NCBI RefSeq assembly: GCF_019550915.1
Contig: NZ_JAHWCI010000003.1
Location: 124,001 to 188,000, forward strand
Length of the DNA stretch: 64,000 nt
Direction: 5' to 3'
From: Mumia sp. zg.B17
GTDB taxonomy: Bacteria; Actinomycetota; Actinomycetes; Propionibacteriales; Nocardioidaceae
The notes under the pieces were generated by a model. The model saw only the letters and a program-made list of their open reading frames with translations. It made no database searches and had not been told where the DNA came from. This document shows, one piece after another, positions 33,348 through 42,984 of the stretch (positions are counted from its first letter, which is position 1; each line of letters opens with the position of its first letter). The position numbers and the translations under genes were made by a program.

Positions 33348-34775
33348 ATGAGCGACACCGGGCCCGGGTCCACGTCGTCCGATCAAGAGGAGGGCCGGCC
33401 GACGGAGCTCAGGCGCTTCCTCACCCCCAGACTCCTCTTGTTGTTCATCGTCGGTGACATCCTCGGCACCGGCGTCTATGCGCTCACCGGGCAGGTGGCG
33501 GCGGAGGTCGGCGGCGCGGCGTGGCTGCCCTTCCTCATCGCCTTCGCCATCGCGACCCTGACCGCGTTCTCGTACCTCGAGCTCGTGACGAAGTATCCCC
33601 AGGCCGCCGGTGCGGCGCTCTACACCCACAAGGCATTCGGGATCCACTTCCTCACGTTCCTCGTGGCGTTCGCGGTGCTCTCGTCCGGGATCACGTCGGC
33701 CTCGACCGCGTCGCGTGTCTTCGCGCGCAGCCTCGACCAGGGCTTCGGGCTCGACCTGGACAGCACCGGCATCCTGATCGTGGCCCTGCTGTTCATGGTC
33801 GCGCTCGCACTGGTCAACCTCCGTGGGGTCGCCCACGGGATCATCACCAACGTCGTCCTCACCGTGGTCGAGCTCTCCGGGCTCCTGCTGGTCCTCCTCG
33901 TCGGCATCTGGGCGGTCGTCGAGGGAAACGCCGACTTCTCCCGCGTCGTCGCGTTCGACACGCCCGAGGACAAGAACGTCTTCCTCGCTGTCACCACGGC
34001 GACGTCGCTGGCGTTCTTCGCGATGGTGGGCTTCGAGGACTCGGTCAACATGGCGGAGGAGACGAAAGACCCCGTCTCGACCTTCCCGCGGATCATGCTG
34101 ACCGGGTTGTCGATCACGGGACTCATCTACGTTCTCGTCTCGATCACCGCCGTTGCGCTCGTCCCGATCGGCCGGCTCGCCGCGACGGAGACGCCCCTGC
34201 TCACCGTCGTCGAGCTCGGCGCCCCCAACCTCCCGATCGACGAGATCTATCCGTTCATCACGATGTTCGCCGTCGCCAACACGGCGCTCATCAACATGCT
34301 CATGGCCAGCCGGCTCCTCTACGGCATGGCCAGGCAGCACGTGCTGCCACCGGCGCTGGCCCACGTCGGTCGCCGGCGGCAGACGCCATGGGTCGCGATC
34401 CTCTTCACGACCCTCCTAGCCCTGGGGCTCATCACCTACGTGTTCAACGCGAGCGAGGACGCCGTCGCCACCCTCGGCGGCACCACCGCACTCCTCCTGC
34501 TCGCGGTCTTCACGATCGTCAACGTCGCGGTGCTGGTGCTGCGCCGCGACCGCGTCGACACCCGCCACTTCGTCGCGCCGACCGTCATCCCGGTGGTCGC
34601 CGCCGTCGTCTCGCTCTATCTCGTGACGCCACTGTCGGGTCGTGACACCGAGCAGTACGAAGTTGCGGGACTGCTGCTGGGCCTGGGAGTGGTGCTGTGG
34701 GTGATCACCTGGATCATCAACCGCGCGTTCTACGCCGAGCGCACCTACGTGAAGGACCCCGCCGAGCTCGACTGA
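33348..34775 (+). CDS. APC family amino-acid permease
   Basis: A 475-residue protein with about twelve membrane helices. The first, LLLLFIVGDILGTGVYALTG, carries the unwound GxG substrate motif of the APC superfamily; FFAMVGFEDSVNMAEETKDP is the conserved helix 6-7 signature. ATG 33348 follows GAGGAGGAG. It probably imports an amino acid or polyamine; substrate unreadable. The SOS palindrome lies 86 bases upstream, but its own promoter is not obvious. A hairpin overlaps its stop. Confidence 0.9.
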   Translation: MSDTGPGSTSSDQEEGRPTELRRFLTPRLLLLFIVGDILGTGVYALTGQVAAEVGGAAWLPFLIAFAIATLTAFSYLELVTKYPQAAGAALYTHKAFGIHFLTFLVAFAVLSSGITSASTASRVFARSLDQGFGLDLDSTGILIVALLFMVALALVNLRGVAHGIITNVVLTVVELSGLLLVLLVGIWAVVEGNADFSRVVAFDTPEDKNVFLAVTTATSLAFFAMVGFEDSVNMAEETKDPVSTFPRIMLTGLSITGLIYVLVSITAVALVPIGRLAATETPLLTVVELGAPNLPIDEIYPFITMFAVANTALINMLMASRLLYGMARQHVLPPALAHVGRRRQTPWVAILFTTLLALGLITYVFNASEDAVATLGGTTALLLLAVFTIVNVAVLVLRRDRVDTRHFVAPTVIPVVAAVVSLYLVTPLSGRDTEQYEVAGLLLGLGVVLWVITWIINRAFYAERTYVKDPAELD

Positions 34776-34788
34776 GCTCGACGGGGTC
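34755..34788. terminator. Hairpin overlapping the APC permease stop
   Basis: Arms GACCCCGCCGAGCTC (34755-34769) and GAGCTCGACGGGGTC (34774-34788) pair over 15 positions with one mismatch and a four-base loop. It can terminate both the permease and the convergent rpf gene. Confidence 0.75.
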
Positions 34789-34806
34789 CGCGGTGAGGCG
34801 GGTGGC

Positions 34807-35481
<675 letters not shown>

Positions 35482-35494
35482 CAAGACCTCAGTC

Positions 35495-35522
35495 AGACTA
35501 ACCCACATAATCCGGACAACAA
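35495..35522 (-). promoter_or_regulatory. Promoter of the rpf riboswitch transcript
   Basis: On the minus strand TTGTTG (35517-35522) and TAGTCT (35495-35500) are separated by 16 bases. Transcription would begin just before the riboswitch. Confidence 0.5.
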
Positions 35523-35570
35523 GCCCAGGCGGTCCGCAAGCCACCTATAGCGGACTGGCGGACCCCGGGC
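35523..35570 (-). terminator. terC terminator
   Basis: GGTCCGC (35531-35537) pairs with GCGGACC (35558-35564), extended by GCCC (35523) and GGGC (35567), about ten bases beyond the terC stop. The loop is long (20 bases). Confidence 0.5.
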
Positions 35571-35579
35571 GGACGACGA

Positions 35580-36593
35580 TCAGCGCGGCGGGACGTCCTC
35601 GCGCTCGTCGGGCCGCTTGGGCTGCGGCTGGTGGCGGGTCTTCCACAGGCTGGCGGCCGCGGTCAGGGCCAGGACCACGATGATCACCGCGAGGCTCATC
35701 AGCGTCGGGATCTCCGGCACGTCGAGGTGCTCGCCGTTGTTGATGAACGGGAGCTCGTTGGTGTGCAACGCGTGGAGGACGAGCTTGACGCCGATGAAGG
35801 CGAGGATCACGGACAGGCCGAGCGACAGGTACACCAGACGCTGGAGCAGCCCGCCCAGCAGGAAGTAGAGCTGGCGCAGACCCATGAGCGCGAAGATGTT
35901 CGCCGTCAGGACGAGGTACGGCTCCTTGGTGATGCCGTAGATCGCCGGGATCGAGTCCAGAGCGAACAGCAGGTCGGTGGTGCCCAGGGCCAGGATCACG
36001 AGGAACATCGGCGTCAGGAACCGCTTGCCGTCGATGTGCACGGTCATCTTCATGCCGTGGAACTCGTCGGCGACGCTGAAGTGCCGCTCGGCGAACCGCA
36101 CGACGGCGTTGTCACCGGCCTCCTCGTCGTCGTGGTTGCGATAGCTCTTGACCAGTCCGTACGCCGTGTAGACGAGGAAGAGACCGAAGATGTAGAAGAC
36201 CCAGCTGAAGTTGTTGATCGCCGCGGCACCGAGACCGATGAAGATCCCACGGAAGATCAGGGCGAGGATGATCCCGATCATCAGCGCCTCTTGCTGATAG
36301 ACCCTGGGCACCTTGAAGCTCGCCATGATGATGATGAAGATGAACAGGTTGTCCACCGAGAGGCTGTACTCGGTGAGCCATCCGGTGAAGAACTCCAGGC
36401 CGTACTGACCGCCGTGGAAGCCCGTCACCCAGATGCCGAACGCGACCGCGAGTCCGACATAGATGGTGAGCGCGACCCCGGCTTCCTTCATCGACGGCTC
36501 GTGGGGCCTGCGCGCGATCACGACGACGTCGAACAGGAGCACGGCGACGGTGACGCCGATCGTGATCCACCACTCGAGGGGTGTGACGTTCAT
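35580..36593 (-). CDS. TerC family membrane protein (metal exporter type)
   Basis: A 337-residue protein with about nine helices. It has the TerC hallmarks: TEYSLSVDNLFIF with acidic membrane residues and LALGTTDLLFALDSIPAIYGIT, the second acidic pair. YVFYIFG-type and GLRQLYFLLGG segments are conserved in the Alx/MeeF-like group that exports manganese. ATG 36593 (NVTPLEWWITIG) begins the first helix; the upstream open frame is leader RNA. The leader resembles a yybP-ykoY manganese riboswitch, which supports Mn efflux. Confidence 0.9.
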   Translation of the reverse strand: MNVTPLEWWITIGVTVAVLLFDVVVIARRPHEPSMKEAGVALTIYVGLAVAFGIWVTGFHGGQYGLEFFTGWLTEYSLSVDNLFIFIIIMASFKVPRVYQQEALMIGIILALIFRGIFIGLGAAAINNFSWVFYIFGLFLVYTAYGLVKSYRNHDDEEAGDNAVVRFAERHFSVADEFHGMKMTVHIDGKRFLTPMFLVILALGTTDLLFALDSIPAIYGITKEPYLVLTANIFALMGLRQLYFLLGGLLQRLVYLSLGLSVILAFIGVKLVLHALHTNELPFINNGEHLDVPEIPTLMSLAVIIVVLALTAAASLWKTRHQPQPKRPDEREDVPPR

Positions 36594-36624
36594 ACGGTTC
36601 GGTTCCTCCGGTCGGATGGGTTGT

Positions 36625-36738
36625 CTGGCCGGAGGTCTCTTCCGCCGGGCCGGCGCGAGGAGCACCCTGACACGGCTCGACCCGCCGGGCCAGCGCGCTG
36701 GCCGTGATGACGACGGGTCGACGAAAGGAATACTCCCC
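36625..36738 (-). ncRNA. Probable yybP-ykoY manganese riboswitch upstream of terC
   Basis: The minus strand begins with GGGGAGTA (36731-36738), the conserved 5' motif, contains GTCATCACGGCCAGCGCGCTGG, and ends with GAAGAGACCTCCGG (around 36630-36645), matching the AGACC 3' motif seen in actinobacterial members. The length of about 115 bases and position about 35 bases before a TerC gene match the known class. Confidence 0.7.
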
Positions 36739-36792
36739 TCCCTGCGCCATTGTGCCAGAGGCCGCCCCGGGTGCTCGTGTCGCAGACCTCGC

Positions 36793-36804
36793 TAGGCTCG
36801 CGCC
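36793..36804 (+). promoter_or_regulatory. Leaderless promoter
   Basis: TAGGCT (36793-36798) lies six bases before GTG 36805. Confidence 0.6.
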
Positions 36805-37872
36805 GTGGCAGTGAGACACGTAGGCCTGGTGGGCACGCTGACGAGCCCCGGCGCGAGGCGGGCTCTGCTGCGCCGAGGCACGAGGTCGACCATCCCCGAG
36901 GTGCTCGACACCGCCCCTCTCCAGGCTCGCGAGGTCGAGGTGCCGGGACAGGCCGCGGCGTACGGGTTCACCTGGGAGCACCCCGATGCTGACACCGAGG
37001 ACTGGTACCCCCAAGGCGTCACCACCTCCGCGGACGCGACCGCCGGGGACGCACCCGGCGGCACCGGAGGGCGCGACGTCGTCGCCGTCAGCTGGTACGC
37101 CCACCACCACGCACGACGCAACGGCGCCCGGCTGACCTTCGTCGACCTCGCGACGCTGCGCTACCAGCACGTGCTCCTGGTCAGGGCGCGACGAACCCCC
37201 TGGGGCGTCCGTGCGCGGCCCGTCCCGACCCATGCCGGCGGCATCGCCTGGTACGGCCCGTACCTGTACGTGGCCGCGACCCGCGCGGGCATCTACGTCG
37301 TGCGGATCGACGACCTGCTCCGCCTGCCCGACGGCGCTCGCGGCGGGCCCTCGAGGCGGCTGGGTTACGAGCTGGTCCTGCCGGTGTTCGCGAAGCTGTC
37401 GGCGTGGAGCCGCGACGACGGCAGCCGGCTGCGCTACTCCTTCTTGTCGATCCAGCACGGCAGCCCGGAGGACGGCAGCCCAGCGTCTCTCGTCGTCGGT
37501 GAGTACGGCGGGGTCGGAAAGACCCAACGGCTCTGGCGGTTCCGGCTGGACCCGCGCACGCACCTGCCCGTTCGCGACCCTGCCACCGGACGACTGACAC
37601 CCGACGAGCTCCATCCGGAGCAGGCCGCCAGGATGCAGGGAGCGACCGCCATCGACGGCACGTGGTACGTGACCACGAGCCAGGGCCGGGGCAACAACGG
37701 CGACCTGCTCGTCGGCAGACCGGGCGCGTTCCGACGGCACAAGAAGGTGCTCCCGACGGGGTGCGAGGACATCGCCGCGTGGCCGCAGCAGCGGAGGCTG
37801 TGGTCGGTGACCGAGTGGCCCGGGATGCGGTGGGTGTACGCCGTCGATGCGGATGCGTGGGAGGGACCGTAG
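36805..37872 (+). CDS. Hypothetical protein, possible beta-propeller
   Basis: A 355-residue protein without a clear signal peptide or membrane helix. It contains several aromatic-rich strands with repeated patterns (GIAWYGPYLYVAATRAGIYVVRIDDL; LVVGEYGGVGKTQRLWRFRLD; GATAIDGTWYVTTSQGRGNNG; RLWSVTEWPGMRWVYAVD) that suggest a propeller of repeated four-stranded blades. Related proteins occur in Streptomyces as secreted or cytoplasmic hypotheticals, as far as I recall. GTG start is supported by a leaderless -10. Convergent with uvrB. Function unknown. Confidence 0.7.
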   Translation: MAVRHVGLVGTLTSPGARRALLRRGTRSTIPEVLDTAPLQAREVEVPGQAAAYGFTWEHPDADTEDWYPQGVTTSADATAGDAPGGTGGRDVVAVSWYAHHHARRNGARLTFVDLATLRYQHVLLVRARRTPWGVRARPVPTHAGGIAWYGPYLYVAATRAGIYVVRIDDLLRLPDGARGGPSRRLGYELVLPVFAKLSAWSRDDGSRLRYSFLSIQHGSPEDGSPASLVVGEYGGVGKTQRLWRFRLDPRTHLPVRDPATGRLTPDELHPEQAARMQGATAIDGTWYVTTSQGRGNNGDLLVGRPGAFRRHKKVLPTGCEDIAAWPQQRRLWSVTEWPGMRWVYAVDADAWEGP

Positions 37873-37908
37873 GCCTGCGGGGTGGCGCGGGCCGTCCGGC
37901 CTCTCCGA

Positions 37909-40017
37909 TCAGCCGGCGCCGGCGGCCTGCATCTGGCGGAGCTCCTTTTTGAGCTCGCCGATCTCGTCACGCAGTCGTGCCGCCACCTCGAACTGAAGGT
38001 CCTCCGCGGCCGCGTGCATCTGGGAGTTGAGTCCTTGGATCAGCTCGGCCAGCTCGGAGGCCGCCATCGACGACGTGTCGACGCGCGTGCCGTCACCGGA
38101 CGCTCCGACGAGCGGGACCGGTGACTTGCCGCGCGACTGGGCCCGACCCGACCCGACGAGCTGCTCGATGTCCGCGTCCTCGCGAGCGAGCATGTCGGTG
38201 ATGTCACCGATCTTCTTGCGCAACGGGGTCGGGTTGATGCCGTGCTCGGTGTTGTAGGCGACCTGGATCGCACGTCGGCGGTTGGTCTCGTCGATCGCCT
38301 GCTCCATCGAGGGCGTCACCGAGTCGGCGTACATCACGACCTGCCCCGAGACGTTGCGGGCAGCACGCCCGATCGTCTGGATCAGAGACCGGCCGGAGCG
38401 CAGGAAGCCCTCCTTGTCGGCGTCGAGGATCGCCACCAGGCTCACCTCGGGCAGGTCGAGGCCCTCACGCAGGAGGTTGATGCCGACGAGCACGTCGTAC
38501 TCGCCCATCCGCAGCTCGCTCAGGAGCTCCACCCGCCGCAGCGTGTCGACCTCGCTGTGGAGGTAGCGGGTGCGGATGCCGGCCTCGAGCAGGTAGTCGG
38601 TCAGGTCCTCGGCCATCTTCTTGGTCAGGGTCGTGACGAGCACCCGCTCGTTGCGCTCGACCCTGCCGCGGATGAGCTCGATGAGGTCGTCGATCTGCCC
38701 CTTGGTCGGCTTGACGATGACCTCCGGGTCCACCAGACCGGTCGGGCGGATGATCTGCTCCACGATCTCGTCCGGGTCCTTGACCTTGGACATCTCGTAG
38801 GGGCCCGGCGTCGCCGAGAGGTAGACGGTCTGGCCGATCCGCTGGAGGAACTCCTCCCACTTGAGCGGCCGGTTGTCCATCGCGCTCGGAAGTCGGAACC
38901 CGTGCTCGACCAGCGTCCGCTTGCGAGACATGTCGCCCTCGTACATCCCGCCGATCTGCGGGATCGTGACGTGCGACTCGTCGACGACGAGCACGAAGTC
39001 CTCGGGGAAGTAGTCGAGGAGGCAGTTGGGTGCCGTGCCTGGCAGGCGCCCGTCCATGTGGAGGGAGTAGTTCTCGATGCCCGAACAGCTGCCGACCTGA
39101 CGGATCATCTCCATGTCGTAGGTGGTGCGCATCCGGAGCCGCTGCGCCTCGAGGAGCTTGCCCTGGCTCTCGAGCTCGGCAAGCCGGTGCTCGAGCTCGT
39201 TCTCGATGCCTCGCACGGCGGTCTCGAGCCGCTCCGGCCCGACCGTGTAGTGCGTCGCGGCACCGACGTAGAGCTCGCGCTCCTCGCTGAGCACCTCGCC
39301 GGTCAACGGGTGCAACGTCATCAGCCGCTCGATCTCGTCACCGAAGAACTCCACCCGCACGGCGAGCTCCTGGTAGACCGGGAAGATCTCGAGGGTGTCG
39401 CCGCGCACGCGGAAGGTGCCGCGCGTCGCCGCCAGGTCGTTGCGGGCGTACTGAGCCACGACGAGGGTGCGAAGGAGCTTGTCGCGGTCCATCTCAGAGC
39501 CGACCTGGAGGTGGATCATGCGGTTCATGTATTCCTCGGCGGACCCGAGGCCGTAGATGCACGACACCGTCGCGACCACGATCACGTCGCGGCGGGTGAG
39601 GAGGTTCCAGGTGGCGGAGTGCCGGAGCCGCTCGACCTCCTCGTTGATCGAGGAGTCCTTCTCGATGTAGGTGTCGGTCTGCGGGACGTACGCCTCTGGC
39701 TGGTAGTAGTCGTAGTACGAGACGAAGTATTCGATGGCGTTGTCGGGGAAGAAGTGCCGGAGCTCGTTGGCGAACTGGGCGGCGAGGGTCTTGTTGGGCT
39801 GCATCACGAGCATCGGGCGCTGCAGCTTCTCGGCCAACCAGGCGACCGTCGCCGTCTTGCCCGTGCCCGTGGCACCGAGCAGCACGGTGTCGGTCTCCCC
39901 GCGCTCGACGCGCTCGGCGAGCTTCTTGATCGCCTCCGGCTGGTCGCCGCTGGGCTCGAAGTCGGCGACCACGCGCAGGGGCGCGACCTGGCGCTGGAGG
40001 TCCTTCACGGAACGCAT
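37909..40017 (-). CDS. uvrB: Excinuclease ABC subunit B
   Basis: DNA helicase-like damage verifier of excision repair. The 702-residue protein has Walker [16 protein letters not shown], the beta-hairpin [20 protein letters not shown], the [11 protein letters not shown] Walker B, the helicase [21 protein letters not shown] motif VI, and a C-terminal UVR motif ([20 protein letters not shown]) that binds UvrC. ATG 40017 has TAGGCT (40024-40029) six bases upstream, so the mRNA is leaderless. No LexA box is visible here or at uvrA. Confidence 0.97.
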   Translation of the reverse strand: MRSVKDLQRQVAPLRVVADFEPSGDQPEAIKKLAERVERGETDTVLLGATGTGKTATVAWLAEKLQRPMLVMQPNKTLAAQFANELRHFFPDNAIEYFVSYYDYYQPEAYVPQTDTYIEKDSSINEEVERLRHSATWNLLTRRDVIVVATVSCIYGLGSAEEYMNRMIHLQVGSEMDRDKLLRTLVVAQYARNDLAATRGTFRVRGDTLEIFPVYQELAVRVEFFGDEIERLMTLHPLTGEVLSEERELYVGAATHYTVGPERLETAVRGIENELEHRLAELESQGKLLEAQRLRMRTTYDMEMIRQVGSCSGIENYSLHMDGRLPGTAPNCLLDYFPEDFVLVVDESHVTIPQIGGMYEGDMSRKRTLVEHGFRLPSAMDNRPLKWEEFLQRIGQTVYLSATPGPYEMSKVKDPDEIVEQIIRPTGLVDPEVIVKPTKGQIDDLIELIRGRVERNERVLVTTLTKKMAEDLTDYLLEAGIRTRYLHSEVDTLRRVELLSELRMGEYDVLVGINLLREGLDLPEVSLVAILDADKEGFLRSGRSLIQTIGRAARNVSGQVVMYADSVTPSMEQAIDETNRRRAIQVAYNTEHGINPTPLRKKIGDITDMLAREDADIEQLVGSGRAQSRGKSPVPLVGASGDGTRVDTSSMAASELAELIQGLNSQMHAAAEDLQFEVAARLRDEIGELKKELRQMQAAGAG

Positions 40018-40026
40018 GCTTCGAGC

Positions 40027-40668
40027 CTACGTCGTGGGACCGACAGTCTCCCTGCGTGCACGACGGCGCACGACGAACGGTCCTCCGACGACCACCAGGA
40101 CGACGGCCGCGACGACGATCCCGATGAGCACCGGGGGCGGCGAGTCGGCCTCCGAGGTGTCCTCCGGGGTCGCGCTCGCTCCCCCACCGGCTCCGTCGGC
40201 GGTCCCACCGTCCTCCACCGCCGACGGTCCGGCATCGGACGGGCTCGGGGCGACCGGTGCGGGGCGGTACGCCGACCGGTCCGACGTCGCTGCCTCCAGG
40301 TCGTCGAGGACGGCGTCGGCGACCGGGCGGGTCCCGCCGCAGACCCTCGACACGAGGGCACCGGCCGCGGCCTCGACGAAGAAGACGTACTGCCGGTCGT
40401 CCTCGAACGACGGCGGCGGGCCGACCTCGGGAACGACGACGGGCGTCGTCCGCGGGACCTCGCCCTTGTAGACGTCGCTCACTGCCACGACGACGGCATC
40501 GTCGCCGGCGCCGCTCGGAGTGACCGTGCCCACGAACACCGCATCGGCGCGATCGAGCTGCTCGGCCACCGGCGTCGGCACACAGCTGCTCGCGCCCGCC
40601 GGCCCGGACGCCAGGAACGACCCGAGCACCAGACCCGCACCCACGACCACTGCCGCACCTCGCCGCAT
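40027..40668 (-). CDS. Secreted, C-terminally anchored protein, possible TIMP/NTR-like domain
   Basis: A 213-residue protein with a signal peptide (1-27, ending AGA), a mature N-terminus beginning SSCVPTPVAEQLDRADAVFVG, and strands VVVAVSDVYKGEVPRTTPVVV resembling tissue-inhibitor/netrin-like beta barrels. A Cys near RVCGGT may pair with the first Cys. A Ser/Pro/Asp-rich linker (about 130-175) precedes a C-terminal helix (IGIVVAAVVLVVVGGPFVV) and a basic tail. GAGGGAGCAGG precedes the ATG. Cell-surface location is clear; function unknown. Confidence 0.75.
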   Translation of the reverse strand: MRRGAAVVVGAGLVLGSFLASGPAGASSCVPTPVAEQLDRADAVFVGTVTPSGAGDDAVVVAVSDVYKGEVPRTTPVVVPEVGPPPSFEDDRQYVFFVEAAAGALVSRVCGGTRPVADAVLDDLEAATSDRSAYRPAPVAPSPSDAGPSAVEDGGTADGAGGGASATPEDTSEADSPPPVLIGIVVAAVVLVVVGGPFVVRRRARRETVGPTT

Positions 40669-40785
40669 CCTGCTCCCTCACGCTGTCGTCGTACGTCGGA
40701 TGACGGATCCGTGCCGTGCGGACCACGCTACCGCGTGATCGGAGCCTCGCCGGAGCCGTTCGCACCAGAAGGCACGGCCGCCCTC

Positions 40786-40797
40786 TAGACTCCGGGT
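40786..40797 (+). promoter_or_regulatory. Leaderless promoter of tetR
   Basis: TAGACT (40786-40791) lies six bases before GTG 40798, supporting that start. Confidence 0.65.
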
Positions 40798-41511
40798 GTG
40801 GGAGATGAGAACGCCGGGGCACCTGGGCCGCGAACGCCGCGCGGCGCGCGAGCGACGGCCGCACGGAGACGCGCTCGCGAGGACGACATCATCCGGGCGA
40901 CGCGCCACCTGTTCGACACGGTCGGGCTGCGCGACGCGCAGATCGAGGACATCGCCCAGTCCGTCGGGATCAACCGTGCGATCATCTATCGACACTTCTC
41001 CGGCAAGGAGGAGCTCTTCGCGCTGACCCTGGTCGGCTATCTCGACGAGCTCGCCGAGGTGATGCGCGACGCCGACGACGAGAGCCGCACCCCCGCCGAA
41101 CGCCTCGAGCGGGTCGCCAGCGCCTTCCTCGACCGCGGTCACGAGCATCCCGCCTTCGTCGACTGCGCCCTGGACCTCCTGAGCAAGTCCGGCGAGGAGC
41201 TCTTCGAGAGCGTCTCGGAGGGAGCGATGATCCGGCTGGGCCGCGGCATGCTCGGCCCTCTCGGCGTGCTCGCCGAGGTGCTCGAGGCCGGCAACAAGTC
41301 CGGCGACTTCCATGTCGACGACCCCTACATGCTCGCCAACATGCTCTACACGCAGTCGCTCGGCGCGCTGCAGTTCGCCCGCAACCAGCTCCTGGTGAGC
41401 GAGGGGGCGCCCGGCGTCCCGACCGTGCGCCGTGTGAGCTGGGAGGCCGTCAAGCGCCACACCATCCGTGCGGCGCACGCGATGGCGATCGCGGACGAGC
41501 CCGTCGGCTGA
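40798..41511 (+). CDS. TetR family transcription regulator
   Basis: A 237-residue protein. An Arg/Ala-rich N-terminal tail (about 30 residues) precedes the TetR helix-turn-helix (ATRHLFDTVGLRDAQIEDIAQSVGINRAIIYRHFSGKEELF), then an all-helical ligand domain. It is near the thiolase/FabG4/HtdX genes; in M. tuberculosis a TetR gene (Rv0238) also neighbours the homologous cluster, as I recall. It may bind the palindrome at 42917-42931. A fatty-acyl-CoA effector is inferred. A strong hairpin overlaps its stop. Confidence 0.88.
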   Translation: MGDENAGAPGPRTPRGARATAARRRAREDDIIRATRHLFDTVGLRDAQIEDIAQSVGINRAIIYRHFSGKEELFALTLVGYLDELAEVMRDADDESRTPAERLERVASAFLDRGHEHPAFVDCALDLLSKSGEELFESVSEGAMIRLGRGMLGPLGVLAEVLEAGNKSGDFHVDDPYMLANMLYTQSLGALQFARNQLLVSEGAPGVPTVRRVSWEAVKRHTIRAAHAMAIADEPVG

Positions 41512-41525
41512 GAGCGCCGACGGGC
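41499..41525. terminator. Bidirectional hairpin between tetR and thiolase
   Basis: GCCCGTCGGC (41499-41508) and GCCGACGGGC (41516-41525) form a perfect ten-pair stem with a seven-base loop. It includes the tetR stop and lies before the convergent thiolase stop. Confidence 0.8.
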
Positions 41526-41541
41526 CTCGACCGCGGCCCGG

Positions 41542-42843
41542 TCAGCGCTCCAGGATCGCCGTCACGCCCTGCCCGCCTGCGGCGCAGATGGAGATCACTC
41601 CCCGCCCGGAGCCCTTCTCGGCGAGCAGCTTGGCCAGCGTCGCGACGATGCGACCACCGGTGGCCGCGAACGGGTGTCCCGCGGCGAGCGACGACCCGAC
41701 GACGTTGAGCTTGCTCCGGTCGATCGAGCCGAGCGGAGCGTCGAGCCCGAGGCGCTCCTTGCAGAAGATCGGGTCCTCCCACGCCTTGAGCGTGGTGAGC
41801 ACCTGCGACGCGAACGCCTCGTGGATCTCGTAGTAGTCGAAGTCCTGCAGCGACAGCCCGGCACGCGCCAGCATCCGAGGCATCGCGTACGCCGGCGCCA
41901 TCAGCAGCCCCTCGCTGCCGTCGACGTAGTCGACGGCAGCGGTCTCGTACTCGGTGAGGTAGGCCAACGGCTCCCACCCCTTCGTCGCTGCGTACTCCTC
42001 CGACGCGAGCAGCACCGTCGAGGCGCCGTCGGTCAGCGGGGTCGAGTTGGCGGCGGTCATGGTGGCGGACTCGCCCTTGCCGAACACCGGCCTGAGCTTG
42101 GCGAGCCGCTCCAGGGACGAGTCCGGGCGGAGGTTCTGGTCGCGCTCGAGGCCGAGGTAGGGCGTCATCAGGTCGTCGAGGAAGCCACGGTCGTACGCCG
42201 CAGCGAGCTTGTGGTGCGACTCCACGGCGAGCGCGTCCTGCTCCTCGCGGCTGATCCCCCACTCGAGCGTCGTCAACGCCTGGCTCTCGCCCATCGAGAG
42301 GCCGGTGCGGGGCTCGGAGTTCTGAGGGATGGCAGGCACGATGTCGGACGGCCTGATCTTGGCCAGGGCGGCGAGGCGTCCCTTGAGGTCCTTGGCGCGA
42401 TTGGCCTCGAGCAGCGCCTTGCGAAGGCCCTCACCCACCGCGATCGGCGCGTCGGAGGTCGTGTCGGAGCCGCCGGCGATGCCGACGTCGATCTTGCCGA
42501 GGGCGATCTTGTTGGCCACCTGGATCGCTGCCTGGATGCCCGTGTCGCAGGCCTGCTGCACGTCGTAGGCCGGCGTCGTGGGGTCGAGCCGTGAGCCGAG
42601 GACCGTCTCGCGAGCGAGGTTGAAGTCACGGCTGTGCTTGAGCACGGCACCCGCGGCGAACTCGCCCACCCGCTCCCCTGCCAGGTCGTAGCGCTCCACC
42701 AGCCCGTCGAGGGCGGCGGTGAGCATGTCCTGGTTGGACGCGTGCGCGTAGACGGAGTTGGACCGGGCGAACGGGATCCGGTTGCCGCCGACGACGGCGA
42801 CCCGCCGCGGACCGCTGGCGGAGCGCTGAGTGGTGGGTGCCAT
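41542..42843 (-). CDS. Acetyl-CoA C-acetyltransferase (thiolase)
   Basis: A 433-residue thiolase, FadA2/FadI-like. Catalytic cysteine in VQQACDTGIQAA, the YYEIHEAFASQVL His region and the C-terminal ISICAAGGQGVTAIL cysteine are all present. ATG 42843 follows AAGGAG seven bases upstream. It is divergent from the FabG4-like reductase, as in mycobacteria (fadA2-fabG4-htdX). The direction (beta-oxidation or synthesis) is not decided by sequence. Confidence 0.93.
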   Translation of the reverse strand: MAPTTQRSASGPRRVAVVGGNRIPFARSNSVYAHASNQDMLTAALDGLVERYDLAGERVGEFAAGAVLKHSRDFNLARETVLGSRLDPTTPAYDVQQACDTGIQAAIQVANKIALGKIDVGIAGGSDTTSDAPIAVGEGLRKALLEANRAKDLKGRLAALAKIRPSDIVPAIPQNSEPRTGLSMGESQALTTLEWGISREEQDALAVESHHKLAAAYDRGFLDDLMTPYLGLERDQNLRPDSSLERLAKLRPVFGKGESATMTAANSTPLTDGASTVLLASEEYAATKGWEPLAYLTEYETAAVDYVDGSEGLLMAPAYAMPRMLARAGLSLQDFDYYEIHEAFASQVLTTLKAWEDPIFCKERLGLDAPLGSIDRSKLNVVGSSLAAGHPFAATGGRIVATLAKLLAEKGSGRGVISICAAGGQGVTAILER

Positions 42844-42916
42844 GGGATCTCCTTGGGAGGACGTCGTTGCGTTGGCCACAGTCGTACGACCGAACTGGAC
42901 GAGCCTGGTCGGGACT

Positions 42917-42931
42917 GTAACTCTAGGTTAC
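42917..42931. promoter_or_regulatory. Palindrome in the thiolase/fabG4 divergent promoter
   Basis: GTAACTCTAGGTTAC has perfect five-base arms around a five-base centre, midway in the 141-base gap between the two starts. It is a candidate operator for the nearby TetR protein. Confidence 0.55.
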
Positions 42932-42984
42932 GGTAGAGCACCAGATCCAGATACCAAGAGTATTCGAGAGGTAGGACACACGAC

